A DNA stretch of 64,000 nt from Paludibacteraceae bacterium (GTDB lineage: Bacteria; Bacteroidota; Bacteroidia; Bacteroidales; Paludibacteraceae), in NCBI GenBank assembly GCA_017556705.1, contig JAFYMG010000014.1, positions 186,001 to 250,000 on the forward strand, written 5' to 3'. Positions 53,850-61,968 of this stretch are shown in pieces (the stretch's first letter is position 1; every line of letters starts with the position of its first letter). The notes beneath the pieces were generated by a model. The model made no database searches, was not told the origin of the DNA, and saw nothing but the letters and a program-made list of their open reading frames with translations. The position numbers and the translations under genes were made by a program.

Positions 53850-53893
53850 GGTTATTGTCCGGTTATTGTGCGGTAATAGTGTGGTGCAAGGTA
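53850..53893 (+). repeat. 11-mer tandem repeat
   Basis: GGTTATTGTCC, GGTTATTGTGC, GGTAATAGTGT, GGTGCAAGGTA in exact 11-nt phase. The TAATAGTGYGGTGCAA part recurs near 9860. Confidence 0.75.
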
Positions 53894-54000
53894 ACAATTT
53901 GAATGGTCAAATTAGATTCCAATCACTTCATGATTTGATTAGTGTTATCTAACATTTCAATTGATAGATAAGATCGATCTTTTGAAAAATTGTGCGTTTG

Positions 54001-54032
54001 TTTGCGCATGTGCGTATTTTTATGTACCTTTG
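54001..54032 (+). promoter_or_regulatory. Promoter of the M20 peptidase gene
   Basis: TTTG at 54001-54004, 20 nt, TACCTTTG at 54025-54032; leader about 42 nt. Confidence 0.8.
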
Positions 54033-54042
54033 CAGCCGATAT

Positions 54043-54063
54043 TGATAACTGATCACTGATAAC
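54043..54063 (+). repeat. Heptamer run TGATAAC x3 in the M20 leader
   Basis: TGATAAC, TGATCAC, TGATAAC in exact phase, between promoter and start codon. Confidence 0.65.
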
Positions 54064-54080
54064 CAAAAATATAAATAACC

Positions 54081-55484
54081 ATGGATATTCATTCCTACAT
54101 CAATGAGAATCGTGCCCGGTTTATGGAAGAGTGGGCGAGTCTGATTCGAATCCCCAGTGTGAGTTGCCAACCTGCGCATAAAGAGGATATGCTCCGCTGC
54201 GCCGAACGTTGGCGCGAACTGCTTCTTGCAGCAGGTGCACAACATGCTGAGGTGATGCCATCTAATGGCAATCCGTTTGTTTATGCTGAGTATAATCCGA
54301 TATCCAATAGCCACAATGTGGCGTCCGATACCCTATACCCGATACCTACAGTACTCGTCTATTCGCATTACGATGTAATGCCTGTTGAGCCTCTGGAGCT
54401 CTGGAATTCCAATCCTTGGGAACCTGATATCCGCGATGGTCGTCTATACGCCCGTGGCGCGGATGACGACAAAGGCCAAGCTATGATTCAGGTCAAGGCC
54501 TTCGAGTACCTCGTGCGCGAGGGACTGATGAACTGCCGCGTGAAGTTTATCTTTGAGGGCGAAGAGGAGATTGGTAGTCCAAGTCTTGAGGCGTTTCTCA
54601 AGGAGCACCGCGAACTGCTGTCATGCGATATTATTCTGGTGAGTGATACCTCTATGATTGGTAAAGATACACCATCTATCACTACGGGGCTGCGCGGATT
54701 GGCATACTGGCAGATGGAGGTGACAGGCCCTAATCGTGACTTGCATAGCGGACACTTTGGCGGAGCAGTGAAGAACCCAATCAATGCGCTCACGGAGATG
54801 CTAGCGAAGGTGGTGGATGAGAAAGGTCGTGTCACTATCCCTCATTTCTATGACGATGTGTTGCCCATTCCTGATGCAGAGCGCGAGATGATAGCTCAGA
54901 TACCGTTCTCGGAGGAGGCATACTGCCAAGCAATAGATGTGGATGCAACCTTTGGTGAGGAAGGCTATTCAACCTTAGAACGCAACTCGTGCCGACCTTC
55001 GTTCGATATATGTGGTATATGGGGTGGTTACACAGGCGAAGGTAGCAAGACCGTATTGCCAAGCAAGGCATACGCCAAGGTGAGCTGCCGTTTGGTGGCG
55101 AACCAAGACCACGAGAAGGTTAGCCAAGCGTTTGTGGATTATATGAAAGGTATCGCGCCTGCGGGCGTTCGCGTGGATATTACACCAATGCACGGAGGAC
55201 AAGGTTATGTCTGTCCAATTGATATACCAGCCTACAAGGCTGCAGAACATGGTTTTGAGGTCGCTTTCGGTAAGAAACCTTTGGCAGCACGCCGCGGAGG
55301 TAGCATTCCTATCATTAGCAGTTTTGAGCAGATACTTGGTGTGAAGACCATCTTGATGGGCTTTGGACTAGAGAAGAATGCGATCCACTCGCCTAATGAA
55401 TCAATGGATCTTGAGGTATGGGAGAAGGGCATCGTGGCGGTCATTGAGTTCTACAAATCCTTGCCTTTAACCTCTAACCTTTAA
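54081..55484 (+). CDS. M20-family metallo-dipeptidase
   Basis: A 467-residue zinc peptidase of the M20 (carnosinase/PepV-like) group. Metal-binding segments: VYSHYDVMPVEPLELW (His, about residue 96), RGADDDKGQ (bridging Asp, about 128) and FEGEEEIGS (catalytic Glu, about 163), then the dimerisation domain from about 210. No signal peptide, so cytosolic. Residues about 72-88 (NPISNSHNVASDTLYPI) come from a heptamer array, and the stop codon lies within another. It probably trims dipeptides taken up by the cell. Followed 15 nt later by the DUF2520 gene. Confidence 0.9.
   Translation: MDIHSYINENRARFMEEWASLIRIPSVSCQPAHKEDMLRCAERWRELLLAAGAQHAEVMPSNGNPFVYAEYNPISNSHNVASDTLYPIPTVLVYSHYDVMPVEPLELWNSNPWEPDIRDGRLYARGADDDKGQAMIQVKAFEYLVREGLMNCRVKFIFEGEEEIGSPSLEAFLKEHRELLSCDIILVSDTSMIGKDTPSITTGLRGLAYWQMEVTGPNRDLHSGHFGGAVKNPINALTEMLAKVVDEKGRVTIPHFYDDVLPIPDAEREMIAQIPFSEEAYCQAIDVDATFGEEGYSTLERNSCRPSFDICGIWGGYTGEGSKTVLPSKAYAKVSCRLVANQDHEKVSQAFVDYMKGIAPAGVRVDITPMHGGQGYVCPIDIPAYKAAEHGFEVAFGKKPLAARRGGSIPIISSFEQILGVKTILMGFGLEKNAIHSPNESMDLEVWEKGIVAVIEFYKSLPLTSNL
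54295..54343 (+). repeat. Heptamer array R inside the M20 gene
   Basis: ATCCGAT, ATCCAAT, AGCCACA, ATGTGGC, GTCCGAT, ACCCTAT, ACCCGAT; seven units in phase, two of them degenerate. CCGAT family. Confidence 0.75.
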
Positions 55485-55499
55485 CCTCTAACCTAAACA
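55459..55499 (+). repeat. Heptamer array S across the M20 stop codon
   Basis: CCTTGCC, TTTAACC, TCTAACC, TTTAACC, TCTAACC, TAAACAA with 7-nt phase. The M20 stop (TAA, 55482-55484) is inside a unit and the next start codon follows the last one. Confidence 0.85.
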
Positions 55500-56207
55500 A
55501 TGAATATCGTTATTATCGGAAAAGGCAATGTAGCCACCAATTTGGAGTATGCTTTTCGTAAGAAGGGTATCGCTTGTCAGATGGTTAGTAGTCGTGAGGG
55601 GCTAGACAACTTGCCCCCAGCCAATGTGTATATCTACGCAGTGAAAGACGAGGCACTAGTTGAAGTGGTTGCGCAAGTGAAGGGCAAGGAGCGCGCCATG
55701 CACCTGCATACTTCGGGCACAATGCCCATCACGGTTTTTGGTGATGATAAGCCGCATGCGGGCGTCTTCTACCCATTCCAAACCTTCAGTAAGGCGCGTG
55801 TGATAGAAGATTTCTCGACCGTACCCGTGTTCTTTGAGGCACGCGGAATAGATGATATCAGCGCAGTGTATTCGTTGGCATTGAGTATCACGAGCCATGT
55901 GTATGAGACTACGCAGCACGACCGCGAACGCTTGCACGTGGCGGGAGTGTACGCATGCAACTTCACCAACCTCATGTACACCATGGCTGCCGAACTGCTG
56001 CGCAATACGCATATACCATTCTCCGCACTCTTGCCATTGATTGATGAGACGGCGGCCAAGATACATACCTTATCACCGCGTGATGCACAGACAGGCCCCG
56101 CCCGCCGTGGTGACGAGAACGTGATGCAGCATCACTTGTCGTTGCTTAGCGAAGAACAGCAGCAAGTATATGCGTTGCTTTCTACGGAGATAGGGAAAAG
56201 GAGATAA
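55500..56207 (+). CDS. DUF2520 Rossmann-fold protein
   Basis: A 235-residue protein. The N-terminus MNIVIIGKGNVATNLEYAFRKKG is a dinucleotide-binding Rossmann motif (GxGxxAxxL), followed by VYIYAVKDEALVEVV and HTSGTMPI. The C-terminal helical part (about 120-225) with HVAGVYACNFTNLMYTMA matches the DUF2520 domain fused to a pyrroline-5-carboxylate-reductase-like N-domain. Probably an NAD(P)-dependent oxidoreductase with unknown substrate. Ends at a bidirectional terminator shared with mutS. Confidence 0.85.
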   Translation: MNIVIIGKGNVATNLEYAFRKKGIACQMVSSREGLDNLPPANVYIYAVKDEALVEVVAQVKGKERAMHLHTSGTMPITVFGDDKPHAGVFYPFQTFSKARVIEDFSTVPVFFEARGIDDISAVYSLALSITSHVYETTQHDRERLHVAGVYACNFTNLMYTMAAELLRNTHIPFSALLPLIDETAAKIHTLSPRDAQTGPARRGDENVMQHHLSLLSEEQQQVYALLSTEIGKRR

Positions 56208-56210
56208 GAA

Positions 56211-56249
56211 AGAAAAAATCGCAGAAGCCTATTCTGCGATTTCTTTTTT
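56211..56249. terminator. Bidirectional terminator between the DUF2520 gene and mutS
   Basis: AAATCGCAGAA-N5-TTCTGCGATTT, an 11-bp perfect stem flanked by an A-run on the left and T-run on the right. It also overlaps the mutS stop codon. Confidence 0.9.
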
Positions 56250-58893
56250 ATTTGCTTCCAACGAGTTTTTTGATGTCACTCAATTTGTTTAGCGCTTCTA
56301 GTGGCGTTAGATTATTGATGTCTAGATTCTTTACCTCATCACGGATCTGCTCCAACACAGGGTCATCCAGCTGGAAGAAACTCAGTTGCATACCGCTTGG
56401 TGCGCTTATCATCGCTTTCCCGCTACCAATCTTCTCTTGGCTTATGAATCCTGATTCTTGATTCCTTGCTCCTTGCTCCAGGTCTTTTAGTATTTGATTA
56501 GCACGTTGGATAATCGACGACGGCATACCCGCTAGTTTTGCTACATGAATACCGAAACTATGCTCTGAGCCACCGCGTACCAGTTTGCGCATGAAAATCA
56601 CCTTCCCATTTGCTTCACGCACCGACACATTATAGTTTCGTATACGTTGGAAACTCTCTTCCATCTCATTGAGTTCATGGTAGTGGGTGGCAAAGAGTGT
56701 CTTTGCATGACCTCGTTGCTCGTGGATATATTCCACAATTGCCCACGCGATAGAGATACCATCGTAGGTGCTTGTACCACGCCCCAGTTCATCAAAGAGC
56801 ACCAAACTACGCTCGCTGAGGTTGTTCAAGATACTAGCTGCCTCGTTCATCTCCACCATGAATGTACTCTCACCTAATGATATATTATCGCTCGCACCTA
56901 CGCGCGTGAAGATCTTGTCCACCACACCAATACTTGCGCTCTCTGCGGGCACAAAACTGCCCATCTGCGCCATCAGTACAATCAATGCTGTTTGGCGGAG
57001 TAGAGCTGATTTACCTGCCATGTTAGGTCCTGTGATAATGATGATCTGTTGTCCATTATTGTCTAGCAATACGTCATTTGGTACATACTCCTCGTCCAAT
57101 GATAATTGCTTCTCAATCACGGGGTGACGACCTTGGCGGATGTCGATCACCAGACTATCGTTGATGTCGGGGCAGACGTACTTATTCTCCACTGCCACGC
57201 GTGCAAAGCCCATCAAGCAGTCCATCTGTGCAATCACGTTGGCATCCATCTGCATCTGAGGAACGAACTCCGTGAGTGCTAACATCAACTCCATATATAG
57301 ACGATTTTCAATGATCTGTATCTGACCTTCGGCATTGAGAATCTTGTCTTCGTATTCCTTGAGTTCTTGCGTGATATAGCGCTCGGCATTCACCAGTGTC
57401 TGCTTGCGGATCCATGTTTCAGGTACAAGGTCCTTGTACGTGTTGCGCACCTCTAGGTAGTAGCCAAAAACATTATTGTAACCTATCTTCAGCGACTGAA
57501 TACCCGTGGCTTCAATTTCACGTTGTTGGATCTGCAATAGTCGCTCTTTTCCGTGAGCCTGTATATCGCGCAGTTCATCTAGTTCTGCATGTACTCCTCG
57601 TGCGATGGTGTTCGGACGCCCTTGCACAGCAGGTGGATCAGGAGTAATCTCATGTTGGATACGTTGGCATATCTCGGTGCATAGGCTGAGTTGCTCCCCT
57701 AGTAGTTGTAGATAAGTGTTGTCGGTAGCATTTTCGCAGATATGCTTGATAGGCGCAATGCAATTGAGGGCCACACTCAGTTGCACCATCTCGCGGGGTG
57801 ATATCCTGCCCGTAGAGATCTTGCCCACGATACGCTCCATATCCATGATACGTTCGAGATTCTCGCGGATGATCTCACGCTCCTCAGGATGGCGGAAGAG
57901 GTACTCCACCACCGTTTGCCGATTACGTATAGCACGCACATCCTTCAGTGGGAAAGCCAACCAACGGTGCAACAATCGCCCACCCATCGGTGTCGTAGTA
58001 CGGTCAATGATATCATAGAGGGTGGTACTATTTTCGCGTTGACCGCTGAGTAATTCTAGATTGCGAATGGTGAAGCGATCCATCCATACGAACTTGTCTT
58101 CTTCGATGCGGCTAAGGTGTTGAATATGACCATTTTGCAAGTGCTGTGTAGCATCTAGGTAATGCAATATAGCGCCTGCGGCAATGATACCTTCCGATAG
58201 TTGATCTACACCAAAACCCTTGAGATTTTGCACTTGGAACTGCTTGGTGAGACGATCCATCGCTGCATCGTGGGTCATCATCCAATCATCGAGTTCGAAG
58301 GTAAAGTATTTATTGCCGAAAGCCGCCTCTAGAGCCGACTTCTTGCCGCGAAGGTATAGCACCTCCTTGGGCGAGAAATTGACCAATAGTTTGTCAATAT
58401 AATCCGCTGTCCCTTGTGCTACGAGGTACTCACCTGTGGAAATATCCAAAAACGATACACCTACCTCCTTCTTGCCGAAATGTACACACGCTAGCCAAGT
58501 GTTTTCCTTCTGTTGTAGGGTAGTGTCGGAGTAACTCACACCAGGTGTCACCAATTCTGTTACACCACGTTTAACTAGTTTCTTGGTTAGTTTAGGGTCT
58601 TCCAACTGATCACAAATCGCTACACGCAAACCAGCTCGCACCAATTTTGGCAGATAGGTATCAAGGGCATGAAATGGGAATCCAGCCATCTCCAACGCTT
58701 TTGCCTCTTTGCTAGTGCCATTGCTGCGGTGAGTAAGGGTGATGTTGAGTATCTTGCTTGCCCGTACCGCATCTTCTGCGTATGTCTCATAGAAGTCACC
58801 ACAGCGAAATAGCAATACCGCATCGGGATATTGGTTTTTTATTTCGCGAAACTGCTTCATCATCGGTGTATCGAGTGCGTCAATCTTTGCCAT
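56248..58893 (-). CDS. mutS: DNA mismatch repair protein MutS
   Basis: An 881-residue MutS1. The mismatch-reading Phe-x-Glu motif is in [16 protein letters not shown] (about residues 28-43); the C-terminal ATPase has Walker [14 protein letters not shown] (about 625-637), [18 protein letters not shown] and Walker [15 protein letters not shown]. Length is standard. Residues about 805-819 ([15 protein letters not shown]), in the linker before the C-terminal helices, are encoded by a heptamer array. No mutL in the window. Confidence 0.97.
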   Translation of the reverse strand: MAKIDALDTPMMKQFREIKNQYPDAVLLFRCGDFYETYAEDAVRASKILNITLTHRSNGTSKEAKALEMAGFPFHALDTYLPKLVRAGLRVAICDQLEDPKLTKKLVKRGVTELVTPGVSYSDTTLQQKENTWLACVHFGKKEVGVSFLDISTGEYLVAQGTADYIDKLLVNFSPKEVLYLRGKKSALEAAFGNKYFTFELDDWMMTHDAAMDRLTKQFQVQNLKGFGVDQLSEGIIAAGAILHYLDATQHLQNGHIQHLSRIEEDKFVWMDRFTIRNLELLSGQRENSTTLYDIIDRTTTPMGGRLLHRWLAFPLKDVRAIRNRQTVVEYLFRHPEEREIIRENLERIMDMERIVGKISTGRISPREMVQLSVALNCIAPIKHICENATDNTYLQLLGEQLSLCTEICQRIQHEITPDPPAVQGRPNTIARGVHAELDELRDIQAHGKERLLQIQQREIEATGIQSLKIGYNNVFGYYLEVRNTYKDLVPETWIRKQTLVNAERYITQELKEYEDKILNAEGQIQIIENRLYMELMLALTEFVPQMQMDANVIAQMDCLMGFARVAVENKYVCPDINDSLVIDIRQGRHPVIEKQLSLDEEYVPNDVLLDNNGQQIIIITGPNMAGKSALLRQTALIVLMAQMGSFVPAESASIGVVDKIFTRVGASDNISLGESTFMVEMNEAASILNNLSERSLVLFDELGRGTSTYDGISIAWAIVEYIHEQRGHAKTLFATHYHELNEMEESFQRIRNYNVSVREANGKVIFMRKLVRGGSEHSFGIHVAKLAGMPSSIIQRANQILKDLEQGARNQESGFISQEKIGSGKAMISAPSGMQLSFFQLDDPVLEQIRDEVKNLDINNLTPLEALNKLSDIKKLVGSK
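56437..56478 (+). repeat. Heptamer array T inside mutS
   Basis: TTGGCTT, ATGAATC, CTGATTC, TTGATTC, CTTGCTC, CTTGCTC; six units in phase, antisense to mutS. TTGGCTC family. Confidence 0.82.
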
Positions 58894-58921
58894 AATGATA
58901 TAGTTCTCTATTTTCGATTCC

Positions 58922-58954
58922 TAGCGTAAAGGTAGCGCAAGGCTAGCGAATTTA
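58922..58954 (+). repeat. 11-mer tandem repeat before mutS
   Basis: TAGCGTAAAGG, TAGCGCAAGGC, TAGCGAATTTA in exact 11-nt phase, in the 58-nt gap between the TonB receptor stop and mutS. Third 11-mer array of the window. Confidence 0.65.
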
Positions 58955-61444
58955 CTTTATTTTTATATCCAATTTCAAGTTAAACATACGTCCTGTCAAA
59001 TAGTTTGGACAGGGTAATTGCAAACCATTGATTGCTGTAACCCAATAATAACTATTTTCGTTTTTCCATCCTACAAGATTGAAGACGTCAAATTGTACGC
59101 TCCAACTATCTACGTGTTTGGAATTTTTCATCCATTTATCATTTTTTGCCGAGAAGGTGCGACTCGCACCGATGTCAATACGTTTGAAATCGCTTAGGTG
59201 GCCAAGATAGCGCAAATTCTCTTTACGCGGATAACCAAACGGCAGACCTTCACTCCAAATGAACTTAAGATGTAATTTGTATTGTGGCAGCTGAGGTAGG
59301 TAATCTTGGAAATAGACCGTGAGGTTGTATCGTTGCTCTTGTGGAGTAGGGATCCAACCGAGGTTATGCGGGTCATCAATAAATCGCATCCTGCTGCGCA
59401 TCGTAGAGAAACTGATCCACGAGTCAGCACCAGGCACCAATTCACCCATGAGCTTCATATCCAATCCGATGGTGTACCCCTCGCTATCATTCACACCAGA
59501 GTATCGCACGCGCACGTTGTCCACTGTATAACTTTCCATGCGGTCAATCCATTTGCCATATGCTTCGGCTGTGAACTTGAATGGTCGCCCCCATGCGCGG
59601 AAATAGTAGTCTGTACCCATCACTAATTGATAGGAACGCTGGGCTTTTAGTTGGTCATTGAGATGAATACGATACACACCCTTGTCGTCTTGGATGGTTT
59701 GTCGTAATTCTTTGTAGAATGGTGCTTGGTAATAGATACCTGTTGCTACACGGAAGGTCATGTCGCGTTTCCAACCTGGCATCCACACTACACTCACGCG
59801 GGGCGATGGCAATACCTCATTGGTGAAAGTCCAGTAGTTAAGTCGCATACCCGTCGTAAGATACACTTTACCATAGTCCGTATTCCAGTGATGGGTATTT
59901 TGTGCATAAGCTTGCAGACGCCCATTCAGCATTTGCGTGGTACCTTTCATAGCATAGTACAGCTCCATGTCTTGGCCCACGTTCGGCAAACTAAAGCCTA
60001 GCGAGTCTCGCCATTCCCATTCGCTGATACGGTCTTTGATCATCTCTACTTGTCCACTTACACCCCATTTTAGACTATTAGTCCCACGTCTCCATTCGCC
60101 AGTATGCGCCAATGTGAACATACCTGATTGTAGGGTATTGCGTGCATGCTCATGATATTCGCCTTTGCCTAGCAGATTCTGATTGCCTTCGGGGCTGACC
60201 ACTTCGCCGTTTGGATCATATCCTCCACCCGAATTCTCCGCCTCATTCATGTCTTTTTGACGTAGTACGTATGCACTGCGGATATCGTAAGTCTCTTGCT
60301 CATGGGTGTAGAATCCATTCATATCTACACCTATTGTTACCTCTGGATGCACCTTGCCGCTTGCGCTCAATGCTACAAAAGCGGTACGGAACATATCCTT
60401 TTCTTTGCCCTCGTGATCTATCTGTTGTTCTATCGCAGCCATTCCTCCCCATTCTTTTACTACAGAATCAGGAGTGAACTCGTAACTATTTTGTGAAAAG
60501 TTACCCAATAACCGAATCTCCCAATTACCAACTACAGGCGCTTGCGCCGATCTATTACCGATCTTCCATGTCATCTGTGTTTGGTAATCCAAAAAGTTAG
60601 GTTTGTAGTTGCCCTTGGTGTCCAATGCGCCCAACATGTATTTTGATGTCTTATAGCGAATACCGTGCATCTGACTCTGCACACTATCGCCCCAACCTAA
60701 GTAAGCACTTGCGCCCAAGAGGCTGATATTCAATCGCGATTCTAAGGCTGTCGGACGCTTGTAGCGAATATCCAATACCGAGGACATCTTGTCGCCATAT
60801 TGTGCATCAAATCCACCTGCGGAGAAGTCTACACTTTCCACCATATCGGTGTTGACGAAACTCAATCCCTCTTGTTGGCCACTGCGAATCAGCAGTGGAC
60901 GATGTACTTCTAATCCATTGACATATACGGAATTCTCGTCATAACTACCACCGCGAACGTTGTACTGGCTACTCATTTCGTTGTTTTGTCTTACACCTGC
61001 AAAGGTAATCAGCAGACTCTCGATGCTACCACCCGTGGCGTCAGGCATTAGTCGTGCTACGCTTACATCAGTACGTTCCATCGTACCCATTTGGCGTTGA
61101 AGACCACGCACGGTAACTTCACTGAGCATTTCCTCGTTGGTTGGAAGCTCTACATTCACCCCCAAGACTTTATTTTTGGTAAATAATTGTTGGCGAATTG
61201 TTTCGTAGCCGATCATTGAATATACCATGATGAGCGTATCTTCCATGGTCACAGTTAGATCGTAATAACCATTTTGATTCGTAGTAGTACCCGTGGTTGT
61301 GCCTTCTACATATACATTTGCCAACTCAATACCACGATTATCCGAGTCCAAAACATAGCCGTATAACCGCACCTCAGGCGCTTGTGACCATGCTAATAGA
61401 CACATCAATGTGGCAAACATATATGTACAAAATAGCTTCTTCAT
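58952..61444 (-). CDS. TonB-dependent receptor
   Basis: An 830-residue outer-membrane receptor. Signal peptide (MKKLFCTYMFATLMCLLAWS), a carboxypeptidase-regulatory-like domain (VRLYGYVLDSDNRGIELANVYV, about 25-105), a plug domain (about 115-230; YNVRGGSYDENSVYVNGLEV) and a long beta-barrel ending GRMFNLKLDIKIK. No SusD partner is adjacent, so a glycan-uptake pair is not indicated; the cargo could be a metal chelate or peptide. ATG at 61444 is used because it begins at the signal peptide; the earlier in-frame ATG overlaps the CYTH gene. Confidence 0.92.
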   Translation of the reverse strand: MKKLFCTYMFATLMCLLAWSQAPEVRLYGYVLDSDNRGIELANVYVEGTTTGTTTNQNGYYDLTVTMEDTLIMVYSMIGYETIRQQLFTKNKVLGVNVELPTNEEMLSEVTVRGLQRQMGTMERTDVSVARLMPDATGGSIESLLITFAGVRQNNEMSSQYNVRGGSYDENSVYVNGLEVHRPLLIRSGQQEGLSFVNTDMVESVDFSAGGFDAQYGDKMSSVLDIRYKRPTALESRLNISLLGASAYLGWGDSVQSQMHGIRYKTSKYMLGALDTKGNYKPNFLDYQTQMTWKIGNRSAQAPVVGNWEIRLLGNFSQNSYEFTPDSVVKEWGGMAAIEQQIDHEGKEKDMFRTAFVALSASGKVHPEVTIGVDMNGFYTHEQETYDIRSAYVLRQKDMNEAENSGGGYDPNGEVVSPEGNQNLLGKGEYHEHARNTLQSGMFTLAHTGEWRRGTNSLKWGVSGQVEMIKDRISEWEWRDSLGFSLPNVGQDMELYYAMKGTTQMLNGRLQAYAQNTHHWNTDYGKVYLTTGMRLNYWTFTNEVLPSPRVSVVWMPGWKRDMTFRVATGIYYQAPFYKELRQTIQDDKGVYRIHLNDQLKAQRSYQLVMGTDYYFRAWGRPFKFTAEAYGKWIDRMESYTVDNVRVRYSGVNDSEGYTIGLDMKLMGELVPGADSWISFSTMRSRMRFIDDPHNLGWIPTPQEQRYNLTVYFQDYLPQLPQYKLHLKFIWSEGLPFGYPRKENLRYLGHLSDFKRIDIGASRTFSAKNDKWMKNSKHVDSWSVQFDVFNLVGWKNENSYYWVTAINGLQLPCPNYLTGRMFNLKLDIKIK

Positions 61445-61454
61445 CCAATGATCC

Positions 61455-61901
61455 TTACATATTTGCATTATAATAACGTGGGTCATCCGTTACCTCTTTA
61501 CCAACAAAACATGGCAACTCCACCACTTGATCTTCGTGCAGAAGTTCAATCTCTGCTACTACCAGACCATCGTGTTTGCCATGAAACTCATCTACCTCCC
61601 ATTTCAATCCCTCTTCTGCGGCAGGTACGATCCAACGGGTCTTGTCAATGATAGTTCCTTGGCATAATTGTAGCAATTCTGTTGCTTCTGTTACGTCTAT
61701 CTCTTTTTCCCATTCGTAACGTGCAAAATGACCCGCAGCAGGCTTGCCTTTGATGGTTAGAAATGCCTTGTCATCGGTGATGCGTATGCGCACCGTACCT
61801 GTCTTCTCGCGCGAGATATATCCTTGGATGATGTGATAACGTGCGACAGCCATCTCTTGATAGCTATTATTCGTTACCAGATATTTTCTTTCTATTTCCA
61901 T
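61455..61901 (-). CDS. CYTH-domain protein (triphosphate tunnel fold)
   Basis: A 148-residue protein with the family-defining N-terminal EIERKYLV (residues 2-9), then charged strands lining the tunnel: TVRIRITDD, AFLTIKGKP, RYEWEKEID, TRWIVP, WEVDEFHG, VVAEIEL. It fits inorganic triphosphatase or thiamine-triphosphatase-like single-domain CYTH proteins of bacteria. Cytosolic; physiological substrate unknown. Its stop lies 10 nt before the TonB receptor start, so the two may be co-transcribed. Confidence 0.92.
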   Translation of the reverse strand: MEIERKYLVTNNSYQEMAVARYHIIQGYISREKTGTVRIRITDDKAFLTIKGKPAAGHFARYEWEKEIDVTEATELLQLCQGTIIDKTRWIVPAAEEGLKWEVDEFHGKHDGLVVAEIELLHEDQVVELPCFVGKEVTDDPRYYNANM

Positions 61902-61906
61902 TCTCT

Positions 61907-61958
61907 ACAATCTAACAGTGTAGCGGTCTAACAATGAAATGGTCTAACATCTAACAAC
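61907..61958 (+). repeat. TCTAACA repeats upstream of the CYTH gene
   Basis: TCTAACA appears four times: twice with a 16-nt period (TCTAACA plus nine variable bases), then as an adjacent pair. It belongs to the TYTAACC-type heptamers. It fills the 67-nt gap before the CYTH start. Confidence 0.65.
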
Positions 61959-61968
61959 TTTTAGCCGT

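Larger units (their letters stand above)
53672..54080. other. 409-bp divergent intergenic region
   Basis: Between the barrel operon (-) and the M20 gene (+). It holds one promoter in each direction, a G-rich heptamer array, an 11-mer array and a short TGATAAC heptamer run. About 110 bp from 53894 to 54000 is AT-rich with nothing I can name. Confidence 0.8.

Noticed and set aside
644..56478. Heptamer arrays considered as CRISPR repeats
   Set aside because: Units are 7 nt, contiguous and without spacers; no cas gene is present.
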